A DNA stretch of 29,852 nt from Paratrimastix pyriformis (GCA_027972325.1 JAPMOS010000317.1:1-29852); one strand, 5' to 3'. Shown: positions 1 through 9,278, counted from the first letter of the stretch. Notes: a model not told the origin generated them from the letters alone. A program made the numbers and translations.

Positions 1-27
1 ATTAAGTATTTTGACTATTCTAGACAT
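1..27 (-). CDS. Start of the 289-residue protein gene, cut by the window edge
   Basis: The first 27 bases, read on the minus strand, are the first nine codons of the gene seen whole at 20232-21101 (protein start MSRIVKILN). The window edge cuts the rest. Its presence here implies that the array, or at least this gene of a neighbouring copy, continues to the left. Confidence 0.8.
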
Positions 28-207
28 TGTTTATATATATCAGGATAAGAAAATAATTATTTTATAGTGCAATAAATAGTTTAAATCTCGGGAACTGCCA
101 CCTGTGTGTCTGCAATTAAATCGACTTCCTTGAGCATGTTATCAGCCTTCCATCTGGCCATGAGATGTGTCTTATCACCTACCATACCCTCGTAGAATAT
201 CATTGTA

Positions 208-2967
208 TTATTTTGTGTTGAGATTGGCACTGATGAAGAGAATTTTTACGGATGGTTGAACAAGTGAGGCAAGTTGTGATTTGATAGCAGCAACATCTGC
301 CGTGAGGGTAGCTAGTTGTTCTTTTAATGTTGTATTTTCAGTAGTGAGATCAGTAATTTGTGATTTTAGTTTTATCATTTCGTTTAGCATCATAAATGGT
401 AACTTTTGCTCAGTTACACCTTCAACAACACCATCTCTATAAAATACGAGGTCTTTAGTAACCATTTCGACATCTTCAGCAATAAGTCCATAACACTTTT
501 TATTTGACGGGTCTGATTTGTATGTAAAATTACATGGTTTCAAATTATAAATATAGCTTGTGTCCTCCATTGGAACTATGTTATCCTTATATCGTCTGCT
601 ACTGACTGGAATATGTAATTTACCGGTCGTTGAGTTGACATAAACGACGAGAGAGTCAGCCGTCTGCATCCATGCATACATGATACCAGTAGAATATACA
701 CCATCCTTTTTGAATGTCATTAACGATGTGTCAGATGCTTTAATTACCACTCCATCACGACTATTATCGGCATCATAATATGTGCTACCAACGTCACCAT
801 CGATAACCACCGCGTTATTAATACTTTTCACTGTCGTCGCGGTTCCGGATGGGGCAACACATGACTGTGAAGAAGTAGACGATGCTGACGTTGCCGTGAT
901 ATTTCCACTGGCATCACTGTAGAGATATCCTGATGTCGTGTTCGGTAAGTTGATTCCACCGTTAAAAGTGGCTTTACCACGAACCCATAGAGTTCCCGTG
1001 TTGGAATTGGCCGATAAGTTACATACATTGCTTGAATTTTCAAATATTACACCAGTAGATGTGCTATCATATGTCCTTAACCGTAAGGCATTATTCATAT
1101 CATTTCCAGCACATGCAGAACCAGTTCCAGCCAGATCATTATTTGTTCCAGATACAGCTTGATATATTCCCCAATTGCTATCACCCGGATTTAATAGAAT
1201 TTTCAATGTGCCTGATATAGGGCCAATTGTGGGAGTTGCAATTTTTCCAGCAGCAGTTAGTAAGCCACGTATATATGTTGCGCCAGTCCTTGAATTCGAT
1301 GCGAAATTGCAGACATTGTTTGAATTTTCAAATATCACACCAGTTACAGGATCATCATACACGCGGACACGTATCGCGTTGGATGTTCCAGTTGTGGGAT
1401 TCGTACATGCAGCATTATCAGTCCCAATAAAGTCCTTATAGCTTGACACATAAATACCCCAATTAGTGTTACCATATGGATACATTGAAATTTTAAGAGG
1501 AATTTCATACATATTTGAACATATTGTGGGACATTCGACAGGAGATGCGAATGTTGTTTTATTATTATACATTGACACTAAGTCAGTTGTCTTATTTGTA
1601 AATTTGTGAATTGGTGCAGTATCGTCTGCGTCACTGTCACATACATATTGAATACTTCCATAAGATTTAATAGTTGATACTGTATTATCTGCATTTGCAA
1701 AAGTGATATTGTTGGCTGCAAGGGTTAACGGTGGCGTATATGATGTTGGTGCAGTTCCCGCGATAATGTTACCCGAGGCATCAGTTGCAAGATAAGATTT
1801 GGAAGTTAATGATGGAAGTGTCAATGAAGTCAAAGACATTGATGTAGGTAATGAAGTTGTGATGAGATCACCATTTGAATCTGTCGCAAGATAGGATGAG
1901 CTTATAAGTGGTGTTCTGATACCATTAAGGAATTTCATTTTGTTATAGCATGTGATGATACCCGATGTCCCATATTGAGATATACCATCTGTTGCTATTG
2001 CATTAGGAAACATGACATTACCACCACCTACAGAATAAATATTAACATATTTTCCGTCAGTCACACGTTGGATGTTACCGTTTGCATCACATCCAAGCAT
2101 ACCAGTATCAGAGATTGAATTAATGCGGACATTATGAAAAGAGAAGTCACCACTTGTATCGACATCGTTGTAATCAATTAATCCAGTTATGCATTCACCG
2201 GATGGTTTGACTTTAATGAGTTTATTTAGAGTTGGATCAACGAGACCATGAAGCCAAATATTGTTTACATGAAGGGAACCAGTCATATCACGGACTGCGA
2301 CAGTGCTCTCAGTTTGAGCAACATCATAAGAGAGAGTGGAACCCCCGGATCCAGTAGGAGCATCAGTGATTGTTACATTACCGGTCCCAGTTAGGAATAA
2401 GTAACCTGACTGGTTGACGAAACTATTGAGTTTTAATGTGGCAATATTTAATGTGGAGTTTGTTGCGATATCATCACCTGTGATTAAAGATGCTACGACT
2501 TTACCAGTATATTCACCTTCAAATGTTTGAGGTGTCACTTTTAAAGGAAGAGTTTTACCACTCACTTTATCGACATAACCAGTAAGGAATAACTCATTTG
2601 AATGTATAGAACAACTGCCATCACGGACAACAACAGATGACTCAGTCGGATCGACAGATTCGGCATATGAACTAGAAGAGACACGTCTCCAATTCGCAAG
2701 ATTCGATGAAATGCTAACCAGAACAAAACATGTATTTGTTGTCGTGTTGGTCCATAACGTGCAAAGAGGATAGTCGATATCAGGATTTTCAGGGTTTCGA
2801 GTCATTGATACGTATCTTGTAATTGCACTAGGATCGAATGTTAATGTTAACGTTGAAGTGGCTTTATCAAGACTGAGGCCATCCCCAACATTCATAACAC
2901 CAGGTAATCCTCTCGGGCCTCTTGTTGATTGTGCAGATTGTGAAGTTCCAAAATATGAAATTGACAT
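208..2967 (-). CDS. Virion fibre with S74-type chaperone, copy 1 (looks broken)
   Basis: Fibre or tail-spike-like protein, 919 residues here. The N-terminus has a short collagen-like segment (STRGPRGLPG). The shaft carries repeats of the form gYLatDasGnI and a two-fold duplicated domain of about 95 residues marked by NWGIY and TGVIFENS. Near the C-terminus is a Peptidase_S74-like intramolecular chaperone (VSSRRYKDNI, with Ser and Lys five residues apart as in phage endosialidases), then a coiled coil. Such chaperones trimerise the fibre and are cut off in phages. Compared with copy 2 this version is shorter and looks broken by about one change. It is divergent from the ATPase gene, with a 55 bp shared promoter region. 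Confidence 0.85.
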   Translation of the reverse strand: MSISYFGTSQSAQSTRGPRGLPGVMNVGDGLSLDKATSTLTLTFDPSAITRYVSMTRNPENPDIDYPLCTLWTNTTTNTCFVLVSISSNLANWRRVSSSSYAESVDPTESSVVVRDGSCSIHSNELFLTGYVDKVSGKTLPLKVTPQTFEGEYTGKVVASLITGDDIATNSTLNIATLKLNSFVNQSGYLFLTGTGNVTITDAPTGSGGSTLSYDVAQTESTVAVRDMTGSLHVNNIWLHGLVDPTLNKLIKVKPSGECITGLIDYNDVDTSGDFSFHNVRINSISDTGMLGCDANGNIQRVTDGKYVNIYSVGGGNVMFPNAIATDGISQYGTSGIITCYNKMKFLNGIRTPLISSSYLATDSNGDLITTSLPTSMSLTSLTLPSLTSKSYLATDASGNIIAGTAPTSYTPPLTLAANNITFANADNTVSTIKSYGSIQYVCDSDADDTAPIHKFTNKTTDLVSMYNNKTTFASPVECPTICSNMYEIPLKISMYPYGNTNWGIYVSSYKDFIGTDNAACTNPTTGTSNAIRVRVYDDPVTGVIFENSNNVCNFASNSRTGATYIRGLLTAAGKIATPTIGPISGTLKILLNPGDSNWGIYQAVSGTNNDLAGTGSACAGNDMNNALRLRTYDSTSTGVIFENSSNVCNLSANSNTGTLWVRGKATFNGGINLPNTTSGYLYSDASGNITATSASSTSSQSCVAPSGTATTVKSINNAVVIDGDVGSTYYDADNSRDGVVIKASDTSLMTFKKDGVYSTGIMYAWMQTADSLVVYVNSTTGKLHIPVSSRRYKDNIVPMEDTSYIYNLKPCNFTYKSDPSNKKCYGLIAEDVEMVTKDLVFYRDGVVEGVTEQKLPFMMLNEMIKLKSQITDLTTENTTLKEQLATLTADVAAIKSQLASLVQPSVKILFISANLNTK

Positions 2968-3022
2968 ATTATAATATACCTACAGAAATTAATTTATCAG
3001 CTTAATATATACTATTCTTTTG
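2968..3022. promoter_or_regulatory. Divergent AT-rich promoter between fibre and ATPase
   Basis: A 55 bp spacer between two divergent starts. Reading toward the fibre it holds TATATTATAATATG ending in the fibre start codon; reading toward the ATPase it holds TTAATATATACTATTC. Both are TATA-like elements close to the start codon, as at other genes of this element. The spacer is conserved in copy 2 (24059-24113). Assignment is from composition and position only. Confidence 0.5.
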
Positions 3023-3754
3023 ATGCAGGTCATTAATGCTAAAAAATTCTTTCATAAAGATCAAAAACGTGATGTCGATGATATTAATCCTCTCGCATTC
3101 CAGGGCACTTTTCGGGCTTGTCTTGTTGGTCCATCTGGTTGCGGAAAAACTAATCTCTTGGCTAGTATGATTATTCGGCGGGATATACTTTATGATCGTG
3201 TATATATTTATTCTAAACATTTGGATGATGAAGACGACGTTTATCTAGATATTATTAAAATGTTACACAATGTTGAAAACATCATCCGCAAACGAACCGG
3301 TAAAAAATCTTTTCAGATGGTTTTCACTGGTAAACGCATTGAAGACGTCATCCCAGTCCAAAACTTGGATCAACATTATCGTAATCTCGTGATCTTTGAT
3401 GATATGATGAACGAAAAAAAACCTCAACAAAAAGAAATTATTGAATATTACACAAGTGGACGACATGCTAATTGTAGCTGTGTCTATCTGGCACAATATT
3501 ATTTTAAAATTCCCGTGGAAATTCGGGGAAATAGTAATTATTTCTGTATCTTTAAAATGTTAAAAAAAGATTCCAGAATTCTCAGCGAAATCACTGGTGA
3601 CAAAACTAAAGATGAACTACTTCATATGTATCGTTCTGCTACTATGCAACCATTTAATTTCTTCTTGGTTGATCTCAAAACAAGTGATCCACAATTAAAA
3701 TACCGTAAAAATTTTGACGAGTCTTGGGTTTCAGATGATGATCCAGAAATTTGA
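3023..3754 (+). CDS. A32-like DNA packaging ATPase, copy 1
   Basis: FtsK/HerA-superfamily genome-packaging ATPase, 243 residues, the usual size for Polinton and adintovirus packaging ATPases. The Walker A motif is GPSGCGKTN near residues 36-44 and Walker B is LVIFDDMM. The downstream segment YYTSGRHANCSCVYLAQYYF, followed by IRGNSNYFCIFK, matches the conserved sensor region of this family. It would pump the genome into preformed capsids. ATG at 3023 is preferred; the frame is open from a TTG three bases earlier. It is divergent from the fibre gene and followed by a 650 bp noncoding stretch. The copy 2 protein differs at about one residue. Confidence 0.92.
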   Translation: MQVINAKKFFHKDQKRDVDDINPLAFQGTFRACLVGPSGCGKTNLLASMIIRRDILYDRVYIYSKHLDDEDDVYLDIIKMLHNVENIIRKRTGKKSFQMVFTGKRIEDVIPVQNLDQHYRNLVIFDDMMNEKKPQQKEIIEYYTSGRHANCSCVYLAQYYFKIPVEIRGNSNYFCIFKMLKKDSRILSEITGDKTKDELLHMYRSATMQPFNFFLVDLKTSDPQLKYRKNFDESWVSDDDPEI

Positions 3755-4403
3755 AAAAAAATGTAAAGATTTTTGTAGAAAAGTTGGACAACTGTTCATA
3801 TTTTGACTTAAAATTTGATCAAACTGTCCCGTTTTTCATTCAAATATTGAACAATTTTGATGAATTATTTCGTAAAATCACTATTTTTATCGTCCCATTC
3901 AATAAAAATTTTGACATACTATAGCTACTTTTTGACAGGGTCATAGTCACATCGATATGACTCCATATTCTGAAGTGTCAATGTGAATAGTTTATATATG
4001 TAATGTTGGTGCTTAGCTCAATTCTACATACTTACCGAGCTAGGTCACTGTTTTGGTGTTTTTTGGGAAAATTTCCAAGTTCCGCAAATTTCCTATAGGA
4101 AAATCGTATTTTTGATATAACTCTTCAGAATTTATAAATGTTTATAAACTTTTTTGACGTTTCATTAACTACATCACATTTATAGTAATTCTGGCAAAAA
4201 AGCTAAGGTTAGTGATCGTTAATGAATGTGTATGTCAACATTAGATATCTCATGTCAAAAATGTCAAACTTCAAAATCTTGTTTTATTGTTGGAAACCCA
4301 TCAGAATATCTTTAACTAAGCATTTTGATGAGTCTGGTTGAGCGGGATTCATATAATTCGTCTAAAATAAAAATTTTCTGTTGTATTAGTATATAGTCAA
4401 TCT
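3755..4403 (+). other. 650 bp noncoding stretch, strongly conserved between copies
   Basis: No reading frame of useful length on either strand. It holds T-rich and A-rich runs, a short palindrome TTTCCTATAGGAAA near 4088-4101, and AGTATATAG at 4389-4397 just before the next start codon, a likely promoter. It matches 24846-25494 with only about three substitutions, as conserved as the flanking genes. It could hold a packaging signal, an origin or a long untranslated region; nothing in the sequence decides between these. Confidence 0.55.
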
Positions 4404-5774
4404 ATGTTATACGTCAAACCAAAAACAACGTCCCACGTAAAAACTGGTAAATATATTAAGATTCAGACCAAAAAAAGTAAAGGAAACCCGAAAAAAGTCA
4501 TTAAGAAATATCCAAATCAGCCGACTTTTGACGTGAAAAAGCTTAAGATGCTTCAAGATGTGATGGAAGAACGAAAAGAAAACGAAGAAGCATATCACCA
4601 GAAGAAACTTGACGATAAAAAGTTTCGTCAAGATTACAAAAAGCTGAAGAATATGATAAATATGAATGATGATGAAGTTCTTGATCCTGAAAATATTAAT
4701 ATGGATGCATTATTAGAAGCTTTGCAAAAAAGTCCGACTGAAGTGTTGGAATTATTAGGTTCAAAGAAAATGGAACACCTCAAACGTAAATTATTCGAAA
4801 AACAGAAGAAGATTGAAAAGCAGAATGAGCAAGAGTTACAAGATCAAATAGGTGCGTATTTTGAGGATGTTAAAAAAGGAAAATATGAACGTCCTTTAAT
4901 TGACTTTGGTCATCCAGTTCCAGAATCCAAACCTTCAGTATTATCTATATATCAGGAACCTCCCATACATGTATTACCTTCATATCAAGAACCTAAAGAG
5001 ATTCCATTAGATCTATTGCGTCATGAAGGTCAGTTCTTGGTTGATAGTGAAAAGGAAGAAAAAGAACGAGATAGGGCAATAGAAAAATATCAAGATGCAC
5101 AAAGAGGGGAGGACATATTACGAGATGAAGCGGCGGCTGTCATCAAGGCTCAAGAAATGGCTGATGATATGAGGAATGCAGACAGGAGACTGGATGAGGA
5201 ACAAGAACTCGCTGCCAGATATGGGGAACAATTACACAGAGAAACACAAGATAATTTAACTGATATCGCTCGACGCTTTAATTATGTTCGATTACAAAAA
5301 AAAAATCCTCGTGAATATCGTGATCGTGCCACCATCATGATGAGTGATCCAGTCCTCCGAGATTGGATTATTGGCCATTTTGTTGATCCACGAAATGGCT
5401 CCATCCAAGAGCGGGCAGCGAGGGCCAAAAAGCCAATTGGTGATTATATTACTGATTATATGCAGCCGGTCAATAATATTCTCCGTAAAAATGAAGTACC
5501 AGGCTTCCGGCTTGCCGTTGATGAGGTACGGCAAATACAAAGCATATTTTATAAAACACTGAAAAAACCAGCCAAAGGTAGCGGTGTGCTTATTTCTTCT
5601 TTTCAAGATATTTCTGCAAGAATGAAAGTTCTCATTGGTGAAATTCAGGCAGGGAATAACAGTCCCGAACTCAAAAGCGAATTATATGATATCTTAGATT
5701 TCCTGTTAAAAAATCGGAAAATTACAAAACCACAACATAACCGTATGGTCAAAGCCTTCCATTTAATTCGGTAA
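4404..5774 (+). CDS. Coiled-coil structural protein, 456 residues, copy 1
   Basis: Not recognised by family. The N-terminal ~50 residues are lysine-rich, followed by long charged helices (about 45-155 and 215-295) typical of coiled coil, with a proline-rich linker between (about 170-205). The C-terminal part is a compact helical domain ending in a hairpin-like motif (LYDILDFLLKNRKITKPQHN) that recurs at the end of the 90-residue protein at 6631-6903. Position between the packaging ATPase and the penton-like gene suggests a minor virion, scaffold or core protein, analogous to adenovirus IIIa or V; this is inference. AGTATATAG lies six bases before the ATG. The copy 2 protein differs at only a few residues. 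Confidence 0.7.
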   Translation: MLYVKPKTTSHVKTGKYIKIQTKKSKGNPKKVIKKYPNQPTFDVKKLKMLQDVMEERKENEEAYHQKKLDDKKFRQDYKKLKNMINMNDDEVLDPENINMDALLEALQKSPTEVLELLGSKKMEHLKRKLFEKQKKIEKQNEQELQDQIGAYFEDVKKGKYERPLIDFGHPVPESKPSVLSIYQEPPIHVLPSYQEPKEIPLDLLRHEGQFLVDSEKEEKERDRAIEKYQDAQRGEDILRDEAAAVIKAQEMADDMRNADRRLDEEQELAARYGEQLHRETQDNLTDIARRFNYVRLQKKNPREYRDRATIMMSDPVLRDWIIGHFVDPRNGSIQERAARAKKPIGDYITDYMQPVNNILRKNEVPGFRLAVDEVRQIQSIFYKTLKKPAKGSGVLISSFQDISARMKVLIGEIQAGNNSPELKSELYDILDFLLKNRKITKPQHNRMVKAFHLIR

Positions 5775-5818
5775 TTTCTGTGTTACTTTTTTTCTCACCA
5801 TAAAATATATAGATTGAA

Positions 5819-6592
5819 ATGTCTGCTAACGGTTTACAAATATTTATTAACTCTGAAGTTATAAATGGTAAGTCTGGCTCTAATAGCGACTTCCGGATAC
5901 AATATAATGAACCCATATATTTAAACCCCGATAAAAACTATCTAATTCGTCTCGTCAAAGGGACCATTTGGAACACTATCAAAAATATAAAATCTTCTGC
6001 TAATAATACAGTCTTCCGTCTCTGGAATGGATTCGAATGGTATCCTAATTTTGTGATTCCTGACGGTGCTTATAATATTGATAACTTAAACAGTTTCCTA
6101 TTCGCTCAATTCCAAAAAACTGGTGATTTAATTACCAATGCTGTAACTGGCGATGTCAGTATGCCGATTGAATTTGAGGCTAATATGAGCACATTACACT
6201 GTCTATTACGTATTAAAAATGGTTGGAAAGTGGATTTCACATTATCCGACTTCCCCGAAATTCTCGGTTTTGATAAAGCAATTTATGATACATCAACCAT
6301 CTCACAAAATATTATTAATATCACCGATGTTGATGCCATCTTTATTAAAACCAACTTAGTCAATTCAAGCTATCTCAATGGCAATAAAAGCAATACGCTT
6401 TATACTTTCCAGATGAATGTCCCACCTGGTTATCAGATGGCTATTGAACCTCTACATCTAACCAATTGCCGCCTCAATTCAAAATTAATTCAAGAGATAC
6501 AAATCCAATTTACCGACCATAATAATAACGTATTAACTGATCTCGATGAACCAATCACATTACAGTTAGAAATAGTTGAAGCCATTATTTAA
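5819..6592 (+). CDS. Penton-like minor capsid protein, copy 1
   Basis: A 257-residue beta-rich protein. The segments LNPDKNYLIRLVKGTIWNT and IPDGAYNIDNLNSFL have the form found in the single jelly-roll minor capsid (penton) proteins of adintoviruses and Polintons, which fill the capsid vertices. The C-terminal part, with long alternating hydrophobic strands, fits a jelly roll. It sits upstream of the major capsid gene in the same direction. The protein is identical in copy 2, showing strong conservation. No membrane segment or signal peptide. Identification rests on motif resemblance and context; a fold prediction would settle it. Confidence 0.7.
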   Translation: MSANGLQIFINSEVINGKSGSNSDFRIQYNEPIYLNPDKNYLIRLVKGTIWNTIKNIKSSANNTVFRLWNGFEWYPNFVIPDGAYNIDNLNSFLFAQFQKTGDLITNAVTGDVSMPIEFEANMSTLHCLLRIKNGWKVDFTLSDFPEILGFDKAIYDTSTISQNIINITDVDAIFIKTNLVNSSYLNGNKSNTLYTFQMNVPPGYQMAIEPLHLTNCRLNSKLIQEIQIQFTDHNNNVLTDLDEPITLQLEIVEAII

Positions 6593-6630
6593 TTCTAGAA
6601 AAAAAATATCCCAGTATAGAATTATATATA

Positions 6631-6903
6631 ATGGATACAGATCAAAACATTATTTCTCAAAGCATCAAAATTGCCGACGATCTATTACGACGCAATAAAA
6701 CACTCGCACGCAGAAAACCAAAACAACCCGAACCTTCTGAAGCAGAATTATTACAAGAGGCTGATGATCTTCAGGCCAAAGTAATGAATGACCCAGATGA
6801 TCTTCAAAGCCGGAAAAAGCTTAAATCTATCCTCAATAAGATGGTTAACAATGGAATTATAACAAAAGACACATACTATAGTATCATTCAATCTTTTCCT
6901 TAA
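6631..6903 (+). CDS. Small helical protein, 90 residues, copy 1
   Basis: Unrecognised, charged, helical protein. Its C-terminal ~30 residues (LKSILNKMVNNGIITKDTYY) resemble the C-terminal motif of the 456-residue coiled-coil protein encoded upstream, suggesting a shared docking hairpin that may bind the same capsid partner. It begins 38 bases after the penton-like gene and ends 43 bases before the pVI-like gene, inside the structural block, so a virion or assembly role is likely. A TATA-like TTATATATA precedes the ATG. The protein is identical in copy 2. Confidence 0.65.
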   Translation: MDTDQNIISQSIKIADDLLRRNKTLARRKPKQPEPSEAELLQEADDLQAKVMNDPDDLQSRKKLKSILNKMVNNGIITKDTYYSIIQSFP

Positions 6904-6946
6904 ACACTTCAAAATATATTTTTTTCTCCTTTAATAGTATATAGTT

Positions 6947-7645
6947 ATGTATAGATTGCGCTATTGCACGATTTACAACCCCCCTACACTTGGCGAAATT
7001 TTAATCTCAAATCAAATTAACTCAAAGGTCGGTGTCCCTGCTCCACTATTATATGACATTGTTAATAATGGCATTCAACTGTCTGATCCTGTTTATATTC
7101 AAGGCAATGGCTTCACTGATATCCTTAAAAATGTATGGAACTGGTTGAAACCCCGTAGTGAATCAATCATCGCAGCTACTAAGGAAATCGTCCCTAAAGC
7201 CGTTAACTTTGGTAAAAAAGTTTACGAGGCAATCAAAAAGAAAAAAGGGAATCCTCATGATCTGTTCCAGGAGGGCACCGCTCTTACAACTGACACCCTC
7301 AAAAAAATCAGTGAACTCGCCCAAAAAGATAAAGAAATTCGTGAAGCTGAAAAACGCCAGAAATCACTTGATGAACAACAAAGATCTGAAATTTTAAAAC
7401 AACAACTTATTACGGCTCACGAGGATGATAAAGAACAACAAGAAAATGCAAGAAGAGCAGCGGAAGATCGCGCCAAATCGGACATTCAAGCATTATCTAA
7501 TGGTAAAGCAACATTATTAACTGGCAACGGCTTCATTCCTATCAGCCAGGCGGTCATCCGACAACGTCAGAGAAAAGTCGGAAATGGAACCAGAAAAAAA
7601 ACACGTAAACGGCAAACTAGAGGTCGTGGTTTGAAAATATTTTAA
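6947..7645 (+). CDS. Adenovirus pVI-like membrane-lytic/cement protein
   Basis: A 232-residue protein with two sites matching the adenain consensus (M/I/L)xGx-G: IQGN before Gly55 and LTGN before Gly195. The first cut would free a segment (GFTDILKNVWNWLKPRSESI, about 55-97) that reads as an amphipathic helix, as in adenovirus pVI, where protease trimming exposes a membrane-lytic helix for endosome escape. Residues about 115-185 form a charged coiled coil; the end is very basic (RKKTRKRQTRGRG), suited to DNA or capsid contact. The gene lies directly upstream of the major capsid gene. AGTATATAG ends two bases before the ATG. Homology to pVI is inferred from architecture, not overall sequence. 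Confidence 0.7.
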   Translation: MYRLRYCTIYNPPTLGEILISNQINSKVGVPAPLLYDIVNNGIQLSDPVYIQGNGFTDILKNVWNWLKPRSESIIAATKEIVPKAVNFGKKVYEAIKKKKGNPHDLFQEGTALTTDTLKKISELAQKDKEIREAEKRQKSLDEQQRSEILKQQLITAHEDDKEQQENARRAAEDRAKSDIQALSNGKATLLTGNGFIPISQAVIRQRQRKVGNGTRKKTRKRQTRGRGLKIF

Positions 7646-7720
7646 ACGGGAATAATTGAATTATTTATTATAGTTTTGAAATACTATAATAATTATTTTT
7701 TTTGTTAATCTATAATATAC

Positions 7721-9055
7721 ATGTCTACTGATCAAGTTACTAATGCTATTCTTGCTCCAGGGTTTCAAGATCTTTCATATCAAATTAAACAACCAATTTT
7801 AAACGACAATTCAACTACGTCCTATGAAGTCAGAGAAATATCTGAAGATACGAATAATACCAGAGATACACTCGTGCCTGGTGGTGGCACTGCTGCCTCT
7901 TTTACATACGTATATCCAAAATCTGGGGCTCTCGCCGTCTGGAATCAGGCGGTGATTTACCTTTTACTTACTTTTACTTGCACGACAGCAACAACGGCGG
8001 CTAATATAAATCTATGTGCAGATATTCGTCGAATTTTTGGGAAAGTTACTCTAAAAATCAACAAAACCGTTGACTCAATCATCAATGACTACGGAATGGC
8101 AAACTTTATGGTCGATATCACAACTAAAACAAGAGATGTCCTAATGAATTCAGGAATGCAAGGCCTTTATCCAGATATATCTGGAGATACCACGATGGCA
8201 GAACTCAGACACGCCTTTATTAATGGCACTTCAGTGACAAAAGCTTTTATGATTCCCCTAGGTATTCCAATCATATCGGCGAATGGCGCATATCTTCCAG
8301 GAACAACTATTAACTTCCAATTTGAGAGAGCATTAGATTCGGCGCTCTTTTCTGTTGGTGAGGGTATGATTGATGCTAATCGTGTATCTGTCCGTGTCGA
8401 CAAAATGAAAATACTCGTCCCACAAGTCACTCCACACTTCCTTCTCGGCCAGGAAGTAGCAAAGAAAAATTTAGACGGTTTCAGTATTGCATATCCTAAA
8501 TATACCATTCATAGAACAACTCGACTGCTCGCCCTTGAAGACACCTTTAACTTCGTCAAATATCACTCAATTCCTGCATATGTTTTCATTGCATTCCAAC
8601 CTCTTGCTGTTCTTTCTCCAATTGTTGCAGGAGCTGCTCACCCTGACCCTTGTAAATTCGTTAATCCTGGCCTGAAACGAATCTTCATTGAAGACGGCGA
8701 TAAAAATTGTATTCCTAATGAGGTTCATGATTTAGATTTTGCAACTGGTGATATTCCTTTTGTTTATAACGATCTAATGAAATGCACAAAGTTCTTCAAT
8801 GATGTTGTCCATGGCGGTATAATCACCCGTGAAAACTTTATAACGGACTATCCTATATTCGCGTTTAAAGTGCGGAAAAACTGCGCAGGTCTTCCAGAAT
8901 TAAACAATCATGAATGTGCTATTCAGATTCATACAACTCTTCAACCAGATACTCCACTCACTCAATATGTCGTATGGATGCTTGCCGTATTTGATGGTGT
9001 CATAACCTACAATGGAAGCACTCAATCGGCTACCGAAGATTTCGGCAAGGACTAA
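7721..9055 (+). CDS. Major capsid protein (double jelly-roll, hexon-like)
   Basis: A 444-residue, beta-rich protein without signal or membrane segments. Its size, place downstream of penton-like and pVI-like genes, and C-terminal pattern (Asp-Tyr-Pro-Ile-Phe-Ala-Phe, later QYVVWMLAVFDGVITYN) fit the major capsid protein of Polinton/adintovirus-like viruses, in which trimers of a double jelly roll build the icosahedral shell. At 444 residues it is shorter than many adintovirus and polinton-like virus capsid proteins. The gene looks whole. TATA-like TCTATAATATAC abuts the ATG. It is the longest plus-strand gene after the coiled-coil protein gene. A structure prediction would confirm two jelly rolls. 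Confidence 0.8.
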   Translation: MSTDQVTNAILAPGFQDLSYQIKQPILNDNSTTSYEVREISEDTNNTRDTLVPGGGTAASFTYVYPKSGALAVWNQAVIYLLLTFTCTTATTAANINLCADIRRIFGKVTLKINKTVDSIINDYGMANFMVDITTKTRDVLMNSGMQGLYPDISGDTTMAELRHAFINGTSVTKAFMIPLGIPIISANGAYLPGTTINFQFERALDSALFSVGEGMIDANRVSVRVDKMKILVPQVTPHFLLGQEVAKKNLDGFSIAYPKYTIHRTTRLLALEDTFNFVKYHSIPAYVFIAFQPLAVLSPIVAGAAHPDPCKFVNPGLKRIFIEDGDKNCIPNEVHDLDFATGDIPFVYNDLMKCTKFFNDVVHGGIITRENFITDYPIFAFKVRKNCAGLPELNNHECAIQIHTTLQPDTPLTQYVVWMLAVFDGVITYNGSTQSATEDFGKD

Positions 9056-9090
9056 AAAAATAATTTTCTCATTATATTTAATATAGATTA

Positions 9091-9237
9091 ATGCCTGGTC
9101 GAAAAGTTCACAAGAAAAAAGCCCATAAAACTAATGCAACTACTAAACGTCGCTCAACTATTCAAAAAATCTTGAGGTTAGGTCGTGGTCTCATGTTACC
9201 CGGAACTCCCTTACCAAGTTTCATAACAATGCGATAA
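9091..9237 (+). CDS. Very basic 48-residue protein, core/mu-like
   Basis: A short gene that is easy to miss. It encodes 48 residues starting MPGRKVHKKKAHKTNATTKR, with about a third Lys, Arg or His in the first 36 residues, then a hydrophobic, proline-containing tail. Small arginine/lysine-rich proteins in this position recall adenovirus pX/mu, which condenses viral DNA. The spacing supports it being real: 35 bases after the capsid gene, 41 before the next gene, with AATATAGATTA immediately before the ATG as at other genes of the element. It has no perfect adenain site. No copy 2 counterpart lies in the window. Confidence 0.6.
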   Translation: MPGRKVHKKKAHKTNATTKRRSTIQKILRLGRGLMLPGTPLPSFITMR

Positions 9238-9278
9238 AAAATGGATATATAATTATTTTTTCTTCTATAATTATATAT

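Noticed and set aside
938-1441. Plus-strand frames opposite the fibre gene (repeated at 22011-22514)
   Set aside because: They are mirror frames of the fibre's duplicated domain, with no independent promoter or conserved domain; their conservation follows from the fibre.
4010-4060. GCTTAGCTCAATTC... segment looked at as a possible tRNA
   Set aside because: A D-arm-like word is present, but no acceptor pairing, anticodon arm or T-arm could be found around it.
5292-5606. Minus-strand frame of 104 codons inside the coiled-coil gene
   Set aside because: Antisense shadow of a conserved gene; Ile/Phe-rich composition fits reverse translation of a lysine-rich coding strand.
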